Source: DASRHY01 sp046765875
Lineage (GTDB): Bacteria; Actinomycetota; Actinomycetes; Propionibacteriales; Kribbellaceae
Assembly (NCBI GenBank): GCA_046765875.1
Contig: JBKPSJ010000372.1
Coordinates: forward strand, 1 to 19,517
DNA length: 19,517 nt
Direction: 5' to 3'
How positions within the stretch are numbered: the stretch's first letter is position 1; each line of letters begins with the position of its first letter. The translations under genes and the position numbers were made by a program. The notes below the pieces were generated by a model, which was not told the origin of the DNA, searched no databases, and was given only the letters and a program-made list of their open reading frames with translations. Shown piece after piece: positions 1 through 7,562 of the stretch.

Positions 1-475
1 GGTGTCGATGGGCGGTCTGGGCACCCTGTTGTACGCCGCGCACAACCCCGGCATGTTCCGTGCCGCGGCCAGCTTCAGCGGTGTCGTCCATCCGCTGCTC
101 GAGGGCTTCCCCGAGGGACTGGCGCGGACCCAGCGGGCATACGGCGAGGACCCGCTGGCGCTGTGGGGAGACTCGGTGGCCCAACGCGCGGTGTGGGAAC
201 AGCACGACCCGTACTACCTGACGGACCGGCTGCACTCGATCCCGGTGTTCATGTCGGCCGGCAACGGCAGGGCCGGTCCGTTCGACCTACCGGGCACGAA
301 CGACGACTTGGAAGCCTTCCTCGGTCAGATGAACCAAGCCACGGCGCAGCGGTTCCAGCAGGCCGGGTTGAACCTGCGGACCGACTTCTACGGCCCCGGT
401 ACGCACACCTGGCCGTACTGGCAGCGCGAGTTGCACAGGGCGCTGCCGATGCTGCTGGCAGCGCTCAGGCAGTGA
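1..475 (+). CDS. Alpha/beta-hydrolase esterase (antigen 85/esterase D-like), C-terminal part
   Basis: The gene is cut by the left edge; 157 C-terminal residues are visible and the frame is open to base 1. The first visible residues read (V)SMGG, which is the nucleophile elbow G-x-S-x-G of serine esterases, so the catalytic Ser is two residues in and the N-terminal half lies outside. The downstream text PGMFRAAASFSG is typical of the helix and strand after the elbow in the antigen 85/esterase D-type family. The His in GTHTWPYW near the C-terminus fits the catalytic His. Known for the family: hydrolysis or acyl transfer on esters, often secreted. Whether this protein has a signal peptide cannot be seen. 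The TGA stop lies inside the end of deoA on the other strand (11-bp convergent overlap). The substrate is unknown. Confidence 0.8.
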   Translation, partial: VSMGGLGTLLYAAHNPGMFRAAASFSGVVHPLLEGFPEGLARTQRAYGEDPLALWGDSVAQRAVWEQHDPYYLTDRLHSIPVFMSAGNGRAGPFDLPGTNDDLEAFLGQMNQATAQRFQQAGLNLRTDFYGPGTHTWPYWQRELHRALPMLLAALRQ

Positions 476-1739
476 TCCGGTCGATCACCAGCGGGCGAGC
501 CTCGTAGGAGGCACCGATCTCGACCGCACTGCTCAGGGCGGCCAGGGCGTGGTCGAAACGGGACGGGTCGTCAGTATGCAGCGTGAGCAGCGGCTGACCC
601 CGGCCGACACTGTCACCTGGCTTGGCGTGCAACTGGACACCCGCGACCGCCGACACCGGGTCCTCTTTACGGGCCCGGCCCGCGCCTAACCGCCAGGCCG
701 CGATGCCGACCGCCAGCGCGTCGAGCTTGGTCAGGACGCCGGACGATGCCGCGATGACCTGATGTCGTTCGGGCGCCACCGGCAACTCGGCGTCCGGGTC
801 TCCGCCCTGCGCGGCGATCATCCGCTTCCAGGCGTCCATCGCCGAGCCGTCGCGCAGCTTGTCGGCAGGGTCGGTGTCCACGCCGGCGGCGCCGAGCATC
901 TCGCGGGCCAGTGCGAGGGTCAGCTCGACCACGTCCGCCGGTCCGCCGCCGGCCAGTACCTCGACCGACTCGCGGACCTCCAGCGCATTCCCTGCGGTCA
1001 GCCCGAGCGGTACCGACATCTCAGTGAGCAAAGCAATCGTCCGCACCCCGGCATCGGTGCCGAGGGCAACCATGGTTGCAGCCAGCTCGCTAGCGTCTTC
1101 GAGCGACTTCATGAACGCGCCGGTGCCGACCTTGACGTCGAGCACCAGCGCACCGGTGCCCTCGGCGATCTTCTTGCTCATGATCGAGCTCGCGATCAGC
1201 GGGATCGACTCGACCGTGCCGGTCACGTCGCGCAGCGCATACAGCTTCTTGTCCGCCCGGGCCAGCCCGTCCCCCGCGGCGCACACCACGGCGCCGACCT
1301 CGTCGAGCTGGCGCAACATCTCGTCGTTGGACAGGTTGGCGCGCCAGCCCGGGATCGACTCCAGCTTGTCCAGCGTGCCGCCGGTGTGCCCGAGCCCACG
1401 CCCGGACAGTTGCGGTACGGCGACCCCGCAGGCGGCCACCAACGGCGCCAGCGGCAGCGTGATCTTGTCGCCGACCCCGCCGGTGGAGTGCTTGTCGGCG
1501 GTACGGCGCGACAGCGACGAGAAGTCCATCCGCTCGCCGGATGCGATCATCGCGGCCGTCCAGCGGGCGATCTCGCGCCGGGTCATCCCGTTGAGCAGAA
1601 TCGCCATCGCCAGCGACGACATCTGCTCGTCGGCAACGGCGCCGCGGGTGTAGGCGTCGATCACCCAGTCGATCTGCTCGTCGGACAACTCGCCGCGATC
1701 GCGCTTGGTACGGATCACGTCGACGGCGTCGAAGCTCAT
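465..1739 (-). CDS. deoA: Pyrimidine-nucleoside / thymidine phosphorylase
   Basis: This 424-residue protein is full length for the family (about 430). It carries KHSTGGVGDK (residues 83-92), which binds phosphate and substrate, and SGRGLGHTGGTLDKLE (112-127), the signature of thymidine/pyrimidine-nucleoside phosphorylases. The enzyme splits thymidine, deoxyuridine or uridine with phosphate to give the base and (deoxy)ribose-1-phosphate in the cytosol. I start it at ATG 1739 because that ATG overlaps the cdd stop as ATGA, a coupled start; the frame is open further upstream but that part lies inside cdd. It is the last gene of the importer operon and uses the product of its neighbour, since cytidine deaminase makes (deoxy)uridine. 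Strict thymidine versus broad pyrimidine specificity cannot be decided here. The 3' end overlaps the convergent esterase by 11 bp. Confidence 0.95.
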   Translation of the reverse strand: MSFDAVDVIRTKRDRGELSDEQIDWVIDAYTRGAVADEQMSSLAMAILLNGMTRREIARWTAAMIASGERMDFSSLSRRTADKHSTGGVGDKITLPLAPLVAACGVAVPQLSGRGLGHTGGTLDKLESIPGWRANLSNDEMLRQLDEVGAVVCAAGDGLARADKKLYALRDVTGTVESIPLIASSIMSKKIAEGTGALVLDVKVGTGAFMKSLEDASELAATMVALGTDAGVRTIALLTEMSVPLGLTAGNALEVRESVEVLAGGGPADVVELTLALAREMLGAAGVDTDPADKLRDGSAMDAWKRMIAAQGGDPDAELPVAPERHQVIAASSGVLTKLDALAVGIAAWRLGAGRARKEDPVSAVAGVQLHAKPGDSVGRGQPLLTLHTDDPSRFDHALAALSSAVEIGASYEARPLVIDRITA

Positions 1740-2131
1740 TGCAGGTCCTCCGGCCCGAACGCGTCGGGCAGCAGTTCGGACAGCGGCCGGATGCCTTCTG
1801 GCGTCTCGAGCAGCAGGCCGGGTCCGCCGTGCTCGTGTAGCAACTGCCGGCACCGGCCGCACGGCAGTAGCAGCTCACCGTCGCCGTTCACGCAACTGAA
1901 CGCCACCAGTTGGCCGCCACCGGACACCGTCAGCTGCGAGACCAGGCCGCATTCGGCGCACAGCGTCAGCCCGTACGACGCGTTCTCGACGTTGCAGCCG
2001 GTCACCACGCGACCGTCGTCGACCAGCGCCGCCGCACCGACCGAGAAATGCGAGTACGGCGCGTAGGCGCGGCTCGCTGCGTCAACCGCGGCCTTCCGCA
2101 GTGCGGTCCAGTCGATGTCAGCCTTGGACAT
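1736..2131 (-). CDS. cdd: Cytidine deaminase
   Basis: This 131-residue protein has the usual length of the small tetrameric cytidine deaminases. The zinc site is visible as C58-A-E60 (Zn ligand plus catalytic Glu) and PCGRC (Cys91 and Cys94). The substrate-binding NVENASYG motif is at 48-55. It converts cytidine and deoxycytidine to uridine and deoxyuridine with release of ammonia. The gene begins 14 bp inside the end of the upstream permease gene and its TGA overlaps the ATG of deoA, so transport, deamination and phosphorolysis are translated from one message. This context supports a salvage role for imported pyrimidine nucleosides. Confidence 0.96.
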   Translation of the reverse strand: MSKADIDWTALRKAAVDAASRAYAPYSHFSVGAAALVDDGRVVTGCNVENASYGLTLCAECGLVSQLTVSGGGQLVAFSCVNGDGELLLPCGRCRQLLHEHGGPGLLLETPEGIRPLSELLPDAFGPEDLQ

Positions 2132-3404
2132 AAGGTTCGCCGTCGGCCTTCGGCGCGCGGACCCGGCCGACCAGACCGGCGACCGCGACGATCGTCGCCA
2201 GGTACGGCGCCATCAGCAGCAGTTCGCCGGGAATCGGTGTCTGGATGATCTGCAACTGCGACTGCAACTGCGTGGCGAAGCCGAAGAACAGCGCCGCGAT
2301 CATCGCTCCGATCGGATGCCAGCGGCCCATGATCAACGCGGCCAGCGCGATGAAGCCGTTGCCCGCGGTCATGTCCTTGTTGAACGAGCCCGCGTACCCC
2401 ACGGTGAAGAACGCGCCGCCGAGCCCGGCAAGGATGCCCCCGGCCATGACCGCCTGGTAGCGGACCCGCTTGACCTTGATGCCGACGGTGTCGGCCGCCT
2501 TCGGGTGCTCACCGACCGCACGGACCCGCAGGCCCCAGCGGGTCTCGAACAGCACGAACGTGACGATCGCGACCGCGGCGTAGGTGAGGTAGACCAGCCA
2601 GGTCTGATCGAACAGGATCGGCCCGACGAATGGGATGTCGCCCAGCCCGGGGATCTTGACCTTCTCCATCACCGCGGGGGTGTTCAGCGTGGTCGCGTTG
2701 TCCTGCAGGAACTGGTCGAACAGATAGCCGGTGATGCCGGAGGCGAACACCACCAGCACCACGCCGAGCACCACCTGGTTCACCAGGTATTTGATCGAGA
2801 ACACCGCCAGCAGCGCCGCCATCAGGACACCGCTGACCGCGGCGGCGGCAAGACCGGCCGCGGAGCTGTCGGTGGCCGAGGCGACGACGGCCGCCGTGAA
2901 CGCGCCGACCAGGAACTGCCCCTCGATCGCGATGTTGATCACGCCAGACCGCTCGCACATCACGCCGGCCAGCGCGCCGAGGATCAGCGGGGTGGCGAAG
3001 TTCAGCGTGCCCTGGAACTGGTTCGCCAGCGGGAAGGTCTTGCCCGACGCCGCCCAGCACAGGAACGCCCCGATGAAGCAGATGCCGAGGACCGCGCTGA
3101 TCCAGCCCCCGTACCGGGCCGGGATCCGGCGGAGCAGGAACGCGACGGCCGCGATGACGCCGAGCAGGCCGAGAATGATCGCCAGCGGCCTGGCCGGCAG
3201 CTTCAGCAGGTTGTTGGTGAAGTCACCGGTGACCAGCTGGAACGTCGCGGTACCGCTCTTGGTGAACACCGCAAGCAGCAGCCCGATCACGGCGAACGCG
3301 AGCAGTACGCCGCCGGTGCGCAGCCGCCGGACCCGTTCGGCCGGGGCCTCGATGGCCGTCTCGGTTGCGGGGACCTTCTCCTCGGTCTTGGTATCGGTGC
3401 TCAT
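2118..3404 (-). CDS. BMP-family nucleoside ABC transporter permease (second subunit)
   Basis: This 428-residue protein is an integral membrane subunit of the BPD_transp_2 (branched-chain/ribose type) permease family. A charged N-terminal tail of about 30 residues precedes many hydrophobic segments. The conserved signature ERSGVINIAIEGQ (about 151-163) is the region that contacts the ATPase in this family. I start it at ATG 3404 because it overlaps the stop of the other permease as ATGA and has AAGGGG upstream; the frame runs further but inside the neighbour. With the paralogous permease it should form the channel of a nucleoside importer (family knowledge: NupPQ/YufPQ-type systems with BMP lipoproteins). 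The end reads QLQSQLQ, which makes a short tandem repeat in the DNA; this is coding structure only. Confidence 0.9.
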   Translation of the reverse strand: MSTDTKTEEKVPATETAIEAPAERVRRLRTGGVLLAFAVIGLLLAVFTKSGTATFQLVTGDFTNNLLKLPARPLAIILGLLGVIAAVAFLLRRIPARYGGWISAVLGICFIGAFLCWAASGKTFPLANQFQGTLNFATPLILGALAGVMCERSGVINIAIEGQFLVGAFTAAVVASATDSSAAGLAAAAVSGVLMAALLAVFSIKYLVNQVVLGVVLVVFASGITGYLFDQFLQDNATTLNTPAVMEKVKIPGLGDIPFVGPILFDQTWLVYLTYAAVAIVTFVLFETRWGLRVRAVGEHPKAADTVGIKVKRVRYQAVMAGGILAGLGGAFFTVGYAGSFNKDMTAGNGFIALAALIMGRWHPIGAMIAALFFGFATQLQSQLQIIQTPIPGELLLMAPYLATIVAVAGLVGRVRAPKADGEPYVQG

Positions 3405-4612
3405 CCGTTCCACCCCTTCGCGAGGACTGCGCCGTCGCCGCGTTCGCGCGGCAGGAACCGGAACACCGAGCGGACCAGTGCGGGTGCCGCGACGAACAAC
3501 ACAATCACCGCCTGCAGAACGGTCGTCAGCGTCAGCGGAGTCTGGGTCTGCAGCTGCATCTGCAGACCACCCGCATTGAGCCCGCCGAACAGTAGCCCGG
3601 CCAGCACGGTGCCGAGCGGCGTACCGCGGCCGAGCAGCGCGACGGTGATCGAGTCGAACCCGATCGTGGCGGCGACGCCGTCCGTCAGCGGCAGGTCGGT
3701 ACCGAGCACCTGCTGGGTCCCGGCCAGACCGGCCAGACCGCCCGCGAACAGCATCGCGATCACGTACGCCCGGCCGACGCTCATCCCGGCGGTGCGGGAC
3801 GCATCCGGGTTCGCGCCGACCGCGCGGAGCTCGAAGCCGATGGTCGAGCGGCCGAGCAGCCACCAGACGAACACCGCCGCCGCCAGCGCGAGCAGGAAGC
3901 CCAGATGCAACCGGGTGTCGCCGAACTTCGGATACTGCGCGTTGTGGTCGACGATCGGGCTGATCGGGTCGGTACGGCCCGGCCGCCTGAACGTGTCCGT
4001 GGTCAGCAACCATTGCAGGAGGTAGAGCGCGACGTAGTTGAGCATGATCGTGACGATCACCTCATGTGCGCCGGTTCTTGCCTTGAGCAACCCGACGAAG
4101 CCGCCCCAGATCGCGCCGCCGATGATGCCGGCCACGAGCGCGACGATCAGGTGGATCACCACCGGCAGGTGCCAGCTGAACCCGACATAGCCGGCCAGAA
4201 TCGCGCCGATGATCAGCTGCCCCTGCGCGCCGATGTTGAACAGCCCGGTCCGGAACGCCAGCGTGACCGCGAGACCGCCGCAGATCAGTGGCGTGGCCAG
4301 GGTCAGCGACTCCGCGATCGCGTCCACGCTGCCGACCGCGCCGGAGACGAGTGTCTTGTACGCCTCGCCGACCGCCGACAGCGCGGCCGAGATGGTGTCC
4401 CACGGCGCGGCGAAGAAGTATTTCGCCGCCTCCTGGACGTCCTTGTCGCCGATGATGATCAGCACCGCGCCGACCAGCAGCGCGAGCACGATCGCGCTCA
4501 GCGAGACAAGACCCTGAACCACCCAGTTCGGCAGCCCGCTGGTGGTCTGCCGCGCCGGAGCGGGTTCGGGTGCTGGTGCGGGCTGCGGTGTTGACTGAAC
4601 CGTGTCGGTCAT
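3401..4612 (-). CDS. BMP-family nucleoside ABC transporter permease (first subunit)
   Basis: This 403-residue membrane protein is paralogous to the next gene. The N-terminus is a Pro/Ala-rich cytosolic tail (residues 8-20), followed by a first hydrophobic segment near 31-54. The family motif RTGLFNIGAQGQ is at about 121-132. The closest functional class is the permease of purine/pyrimidine nucleoside importers (YufP/NupP type). The start ATG at 4612 shares one base with the ATPase stop (TGATG), and the stop overlaps the second permease start (ATGA), so the subunits are translationally coupled, as expected for an obligate complex. The exact substrate is not readable from the permease; the downstream cdd and deoA suggest pyrimidine nucleosides. 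Confidence 0.9.
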   Translation of the reverse strand: MTDTVQSTPQPAPAPEPAPARQTTSGLPNWVVQGLVSLSAIVLALLVGAVLIIIGDKDVQEAAKYFFAAPWDTISAALSAVGEAYKTLVSGAVGSVDAIAESLTLATPLICGGLAVTLAFRTGLFNIGAQGQLIIGAILAGYVGFSWHLPVVIHLIVALVAGIIGGAIWGGFVGLLKARTGAHEVIVTIMLNYVALYLLQWLLTTDTFRRPGRTDPISPIVDHNAQYPKFGDTRLHLGFLLALAAAVFVWWLLGRSTIGFELRAVGANPDASRTAGMSVGRAYVIAMLFAGGLAGLAGTQQVLGTDLPLTDGVAATIGFDSITVALLGRGTPLGTVLAGLLFGGLNAGGLQMQLQTQTPLTLTTVLQAVIVLFVAAPALVRSVFRFLPRERGDGAVLAKGWNG

Positions 4613-6162
4613 CAGATCGTCCCCAGCGTGGTCGGGTGTTCGGTCGCCTCGATCTCGGCTTCCTTCTTGGACGCGCCGGCCATCATCAGGCCGAGCTCGT
4701 CGCGCGGGGTGCTCGGCGGGACCATGCCGACGACCCGGCCGCGGTACATCACCGCGATCCTGTCGGCCAGCGCCGCGATCTCGTCCAGCTCGGTGGACAC
4801 GATCAACACTGCGGTGCCCTGATCGCGCTCGGCCACGATCCGCTTGTGCATGAACTCGATCGAGCCGACGTCGACGCCACGGGTCGGCTGCGAGGCGACG
4901 AGCAGCTTGAGTGGTCGCGACAACTCCCGCGCCAGCACCACCTTCTGCTGGTTGCCGCCGGACAGCGACGAGACCGGCAGGTCGATCGACTGCGTGCGGA
5001 TGTCGAACTCCTGGACCCGCTCGGTGGCGTTGCGCTCCACCTGTTCGGTGTCGAGCAGCACGCCGCGACCGAACGGCGGCCTGCGGAACAGGTTCAGGAC
5101 CAGGTTCTCCGCTACCGTGAACGGGCCGACGAATCCGTCGTGCGCGCGGTCCTCCGGTACGTACCCGACGCCCGCTTCGAGCCGGTCCCGGGTCGAGGCG
5201 CGGCTGACGTCGCGGCCGTCGACGCTGATCGTCCCGGCCGCGATCGGGGTGAGCCCGAGCAGTGCCTCGGCGAGCTCGGTCTGGCCGTTGCCCTGGACAC
5301 CGGCGACCGCGAGGATCTCGCCGTGCCTCACCTCGAGGTCGACACCGTCGACGGCGGTGTGCCCGCGCTCGTCGATCACGGTCAGCCCGCGTACCGCGAG
5401 CACCGGGTCGCCGGGGTGGGCCGGCTCCTTGTCCACCACCAGGTCGACCGCGCGGCCGACCATCATCTCGGCCAGCTCCTCCTCCGACGCCGACCGATCG
5501 GGCTCGCCGACCACCTTGCCACGCCGGATCACGGTGATCCTGTCAGCGATCGCCTGGACTTCCTTGAGCTTGTGGGTGATGAACACGATCGAGGTGCCGT
5601 TGTCCTTGAGCTGGCGCATCACGCCGATCAGTTCGTCGATCTCGGCGGGGGTGAGCACGGCCGTCGGCTCGTCGAGGATCAGCACCTCGGCGTCGTTGAC
5701 CAGCGCCTTGATGATCTCGACCCGCTGCTGGACACCGACCGGGATGTCCTCGACCAGCGCCTCGGGATCGACCTCGAAGCCGTATCGGTCGGACAGCTCG
5801 GTGACCAGCTGGTGCGCCTTCCTGCGGTCCAGGACGCCGGCGCCGCGGGTGGTCTCGCGGCCGAGCATGATGTTCTCGGCCACGGTGAAGACGGGGACCA
5901 GCATGAAGTGCTGGTGCACCATCCCGATGCCCCGGTTGATCGCGTCGCTGGGTGAGCTGATCTCGACCTTCGCGCCGTCGATCAGGATCTGGCCCTCGTC
6001 GGGCTGCAGCAGCCCGTAGAGCATGTTCATCAGGGTGCTCTTGCCGGCGCCGTTCTCGCCCAGCAGGCAGTGGATCTCCCCGGGCTCGATCACCAGGTCG
6101 ATGCCGTCGTTGGCGACCAGCGAGCCGAACCGCTTGGTCAGTCCAGCCAGCTCGAGATGCAT
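4612..6162 (-). CDS. Double-domain ABC transporter ATPase for nucleoside (BMP-type) import
   Basis: The protein has 516 residues with two ABC domains in tandem. Domain 1 has Walker A GENGAGKST (35-43), Q-loop Gln84, Walker B LILDEP (161-166) and switch His197. Its signature is the degenerate PVGVQQR (141-147). Domain 2 has a good signature SGGNQQK (401-407), but Walker A is GNGQTE (291-296, Lys replaced by Gln) and Walker B ends ASQ instead of DE. A single competent composite site is therefore expected, which is a family trait of RbsA/nucleoside importers. I chose ATG 6162 because GGAGGGAGG lies 8 nt upstream (6171-6179); a GTG at 6183 in frame would precede that site. Two hairpins separate it from the lipoprotein gene, while it is directly coupled to the permease downstream. 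Confidence 0.93.
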   Translation of the reverse strand: MHLELAGLTKRFGSLVANDGIDLVIEPGEIHCLLGENGAGKSTLMNMLYGLLQPDEGQILIDGAKVEISSPSDAINRGIGMVHQHFMLVPVFTVAENIMLGRETTRGAGVLDRRKAHQLVTELSDRYGFEVDPEALVEDIPVGVQQRVEIIKALVNDAEVLILDEPTAVLTPAEIDELIGVMRQLKDNGTSIVFITHKLKEVQAIADRITVIRRGKVVGEPDRSASEEELAEMMVGRAVDLVVDKEPAHPGDPVLAVRGLTVIDERGHTAVDGVDLEVRHGEILAVAGVQGNGQTELAEALLGLTPIAAGTISVDGRDVSRASTRDRLEAGVGYVPEDRAHDGFVGPFTVAENLVLNLFRRPPFGRGVLLDTEQVERNATERVQEFDIRTQSIDLPVSSLSGGNQQKVVLARELSRPLKLLVASQPTRGVDVGSIEFMHKRIVAERDQGTAVLIVSTELDEIAALADRIAVMYRGRVVGMVPPSTPRDELGLMMAGASKKEAEIEATEHPTTLGTI

Positions 6163-6186
6163 TCGGACAGCCTCCCTCCACACGGC

Positions 6187-6234
6187 CGAGCCAGGAAGGG
6201 CGGCGCCGGTGGGCGACCGCCTCTTCCTGGCTCG
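6187..6234 (-). promoter_or_regulatory. Second large hairpin upstream of the ATPase ribosome-binding site
   Basis: A 12-bp perfect stem (6187-6198 with 6223-6234, containing GAGCCAGGAAG) continues after one bulged base with 5 more pairs (6199-6203 with 6217-6221) around a 13-nt loop. It ends 7 nt before the GGAGGGAGG site of the ATPase gene and lies 10 nt from the first hairpin. There is no U-tract. Likely roles, by inference, are an mRNA-processing or decay barrier or a leaky terminator that makes the binding lipoprotein more abundant than the other subunits. Confidence 0.6.
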
Positions 6235-6244
6235 AACCGTACCG

Positions 6245-6283
6245 AATACCGCGACCCGGCCGAATCCGCCGGGCCGAGGTATT
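6245..6283 (-). promoter_or_regulatory. Large hairpin just after the lipoprotein stop codon
   Basis: On the minus-strand transcript AATACC pairs with GGTATT, and after one mismatch CGG pairs with UCG and CCCGGC with GCCGGG, around a 7-nt loop. That makes about 15 pairs with one mismatch. One pair is a G-U that would be an A-C mismatch on the other strand, so the structure fits the minus-strand RNA better. It begins 5 nt after the lipoprotein stop (6289-6291). No U-run follows, so it may protect the 3' end of the lipoprotein message or cause partial termination. Confidence 0.6.
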
Positions 6284-6288
6284 TGACG

Positions 6289-7374
6289 CTAGGTCTTCGG
6301 CTGCGCCTTCGAGGCGACGACGATCTTGCCGGAGATGATGTCCGCCTTGACCTGGTCGATCCCGGACTTGAGCTCAGCCGGGATCTTGCCGTCGAACTCG
6401 TGGTAGGGCGCCAGCCCGGTGCCGTTGTTCTCCAGGGTCCCGACGTACGGGGTGTTGTTGAAGGTGTTGTCGATCGAGGACTTGATCGCGTCCTTCACGG
6501 CCACGTCCATGCCCTTGTACACGCTGCTCAGCAGCACGCCGCAGTACTCGGCGGCGCTGATGCAGCCGTCGGTGTCGACCCAGATCGCGTTCACCTTGCC
6601 ACCACTGGCCTTGGCCGCCTGCAGCGCGCCCAGACCGGACGGACCGGCCACCGGGAAGATGATGTCCGCGCCCTGCGTGATCAGGTTCTGGCCGGTGTTC
6701 TGGCCCTTGGCCTTGTCCTCGAAGTCGCCGGTGAACAGTCCGGTCTGCTTGGTCGCGTCCCAGCCGAGCACCTGGACATTCTTGCCCTTGGCCTTGTTGT
6801 AGTACGCCACGCCCTCAGCGAACCCGTCCATGAAGATCGTCACGGTCGGGATCTTGAGACCGCCGAAGGAGCCGACCTTGCCGGTCTGGGTCATCCCCGC
6901 GGCCAGGTAGCCGGCCATGAAGCTGGACTGTGCCGTGTTGAACAGCAGTGGCTTGACATTGGTGATCGGCTTGGCCGGCGCGGAGTCGACGATCGCGAAG
7001 TCGATCTTCGGGTTCGCGGTGGCGGCCTTGTCGGTGGCGTCCTGGAGCTTGAAGCCGACCGGGACGATGATGTTGCAGTTGGCCTCCACCATCGCATTGA
7101 TGTTCGTCGCGTAGTCGTTGTCCGACTTCGACTCCGCCTTGACCTCCTGGACGCCGAACTCCTTCACCGCGTCCTGCAGACCCTTGTACGAGGTCTGGTT
7201 GAACGACTTGTCGTCGAAGCCACCGGAGTCGGAGACCATGCAGGCCTTGAAGTCCTTGTTGGCGTTGGTCGTGGTGCTACCGGAACTGGCCGATTCACTC
7301 GGCTTGCTGCCACAGCCGGCGACGGCGAGCGTCGCGACCCCGAGCAACGCCACTCCCCGCACGTACTTCTTCAC
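6289..7374 (-). CDS. BMP-family nucleoside-binding lipoprotein
   Basis: This 361-residue solute-binding protein belongs to the basic membrane protein (BMP/PnrA/Med) family. The N-terminus has KK, a hydrophobic stretch and the lipobox VAGC with lipid-modified Cys21, then a Ser/Thr-rich linker. Family-typical text follows: DSGGFDDKSFNQ near residue 60, and GADIIFPVAGPSGLGAL and WVDTDG further on. Known members bind purine or pyrimidine nucleosides and feed an ABC importer. I start at GTG 7374 because AAGGAGG lies 5 nt upstream (7380-7386); a GTG at 7410 in the same frame would bury that site and give an odd pre-signal. It is the first gene of the importer operon and is separated from the ATPase by 126 bp carrying two hairpins. 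Confidence 0.93.
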   Translation of the reverse strand: MKKYVRGVALLGVATLAVAGCGSKPSESASSGSTTTNANKDFKACMVSDSGGFDDKSFNQTSYKGLQDAVKEFGVQEVKAESKSDNDYATNINAMVEANCNIIVPVGFKLQDATDKAATANPKIDFAIVDSAPAKPITNVKPLLFNTAQSSFMAGYLAAGMTQTGKVGSFGGLKIPTVTIFMDGFAEGVAYYNKAKGKNVQVLGWDATKQTGLFTGDFEDKAKGQNTGQNLITQGADIIFPVAGPSGLGALQAAKASGGKVNAIWVDTDGCISAAEYCGVLLSSVYKGMDVAVKDAIKSSIDNTFNNTPYVGTLENNGTGLAPYHEFDGKIPAELKSGIDQVKADIISGKIVVASKAQPKT

Positions 7375-7407
7375 AGACGCCTCCTTGCGTCGACAGAGCA
7401 GTCGCCA

Positions 7408-7422
7408 CACGCCTCAGGCGTG
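7408..7422. promoter_or_regulatory. 15-bp palindrome in the lipoprotein leader, candidate operator
   Basis: CACGCCT-C-AGGCGTG is a perfect inverted repeat with a one-base centre. It lies 34 bp upstream of the lipoprotein GTG and just downstream of a TATAGT -10-like element, so a bound protein would block transcription of the importer operon. A one-base centre favours a protein site over an RNA hairpin. The regulator is not known and no obvious candidate gene is adjacent. Confidence 0.4.
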
Positions 7423-7434
7423 CCGCATCCGCAG

Positions 7435-7440
7435 ACTATA
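7435..7440 (-). promoter_or_regulatory. Candidate -10 element of the nucleoside importer operon
   Basis: On the minus strand TATAGT stands in an otherwise GC-rich region, about 60 bp upstream of the lipoprotein GTG. The possible -35 region (7455-7461, GTTACAA) is a poor match with short spacing. A start near 7428 would give a leader of about 54 nt containing the palindrome and the AAGGAGG site. Confidence 0.35.
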
Positions 7441-7550
7441 GGCGGCAACCGGACTTGTAACGTAAGGGTTCGCGGCCTCGATACCTGAAAGTAATCGGGA
7501 TCTCAGGCCCTGCGGATTCGGCCGGATTCCGTCCGTAATGGATGTAATGG

Positions 7551-7556
7551 GACAAT
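7551..7556 (+). promoter_or_regulatory. Candidate -10 element giving a leaderless amidohydrolase mRNA
   Basis: GACAAT lies 6 nt before the ATG at 7563, which would put transcription start on the A of the ATG. No Shine-Dalgarno sequence precedes the ATG, and a TAA in frame at 7545-7547 rules out a more upstream start. Two direct copies of GTAATGG (7535-7541 and 7544-7550) lie just upstream. A -35 box is not convincing. Confidence 0.35.
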
Positions 7557-7562
7557 CCACCG

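Noticed and set aside
2245..2275. Short tandem repeat of CTGCAACTGCGA-type units
   Set aside because: It encodes the QLQSQLQ stretch of the permease, and the paralogous permease has a similar LQMQLQ stretch, so it is explained by protein sequence.
2115..4025. A 636-codon open frame on the + strand opposite the two permease genes
   Set aside because: Its product is Arg/Asp/Gln-rich low-complexity text without family motifs. It is the antisense shadow of two well-supported permease genes in GC-rich DNA.
4570..5955. A 461-codon open frame on the + strand opposite the ATPase gene
   Set aside because: The opposite strand encodes an ABC ATPase with all expected motifs; the + frame shows only His/Asp/Arg-rich shadow sequence.
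4612..6162. Missing Walker A lysine and Walker B acid in the second ABC domain
   Set aside because: It looks like a damaged domain, but one degenerate nucleotide site is usual in this importer family, so it is not evidence of decay.
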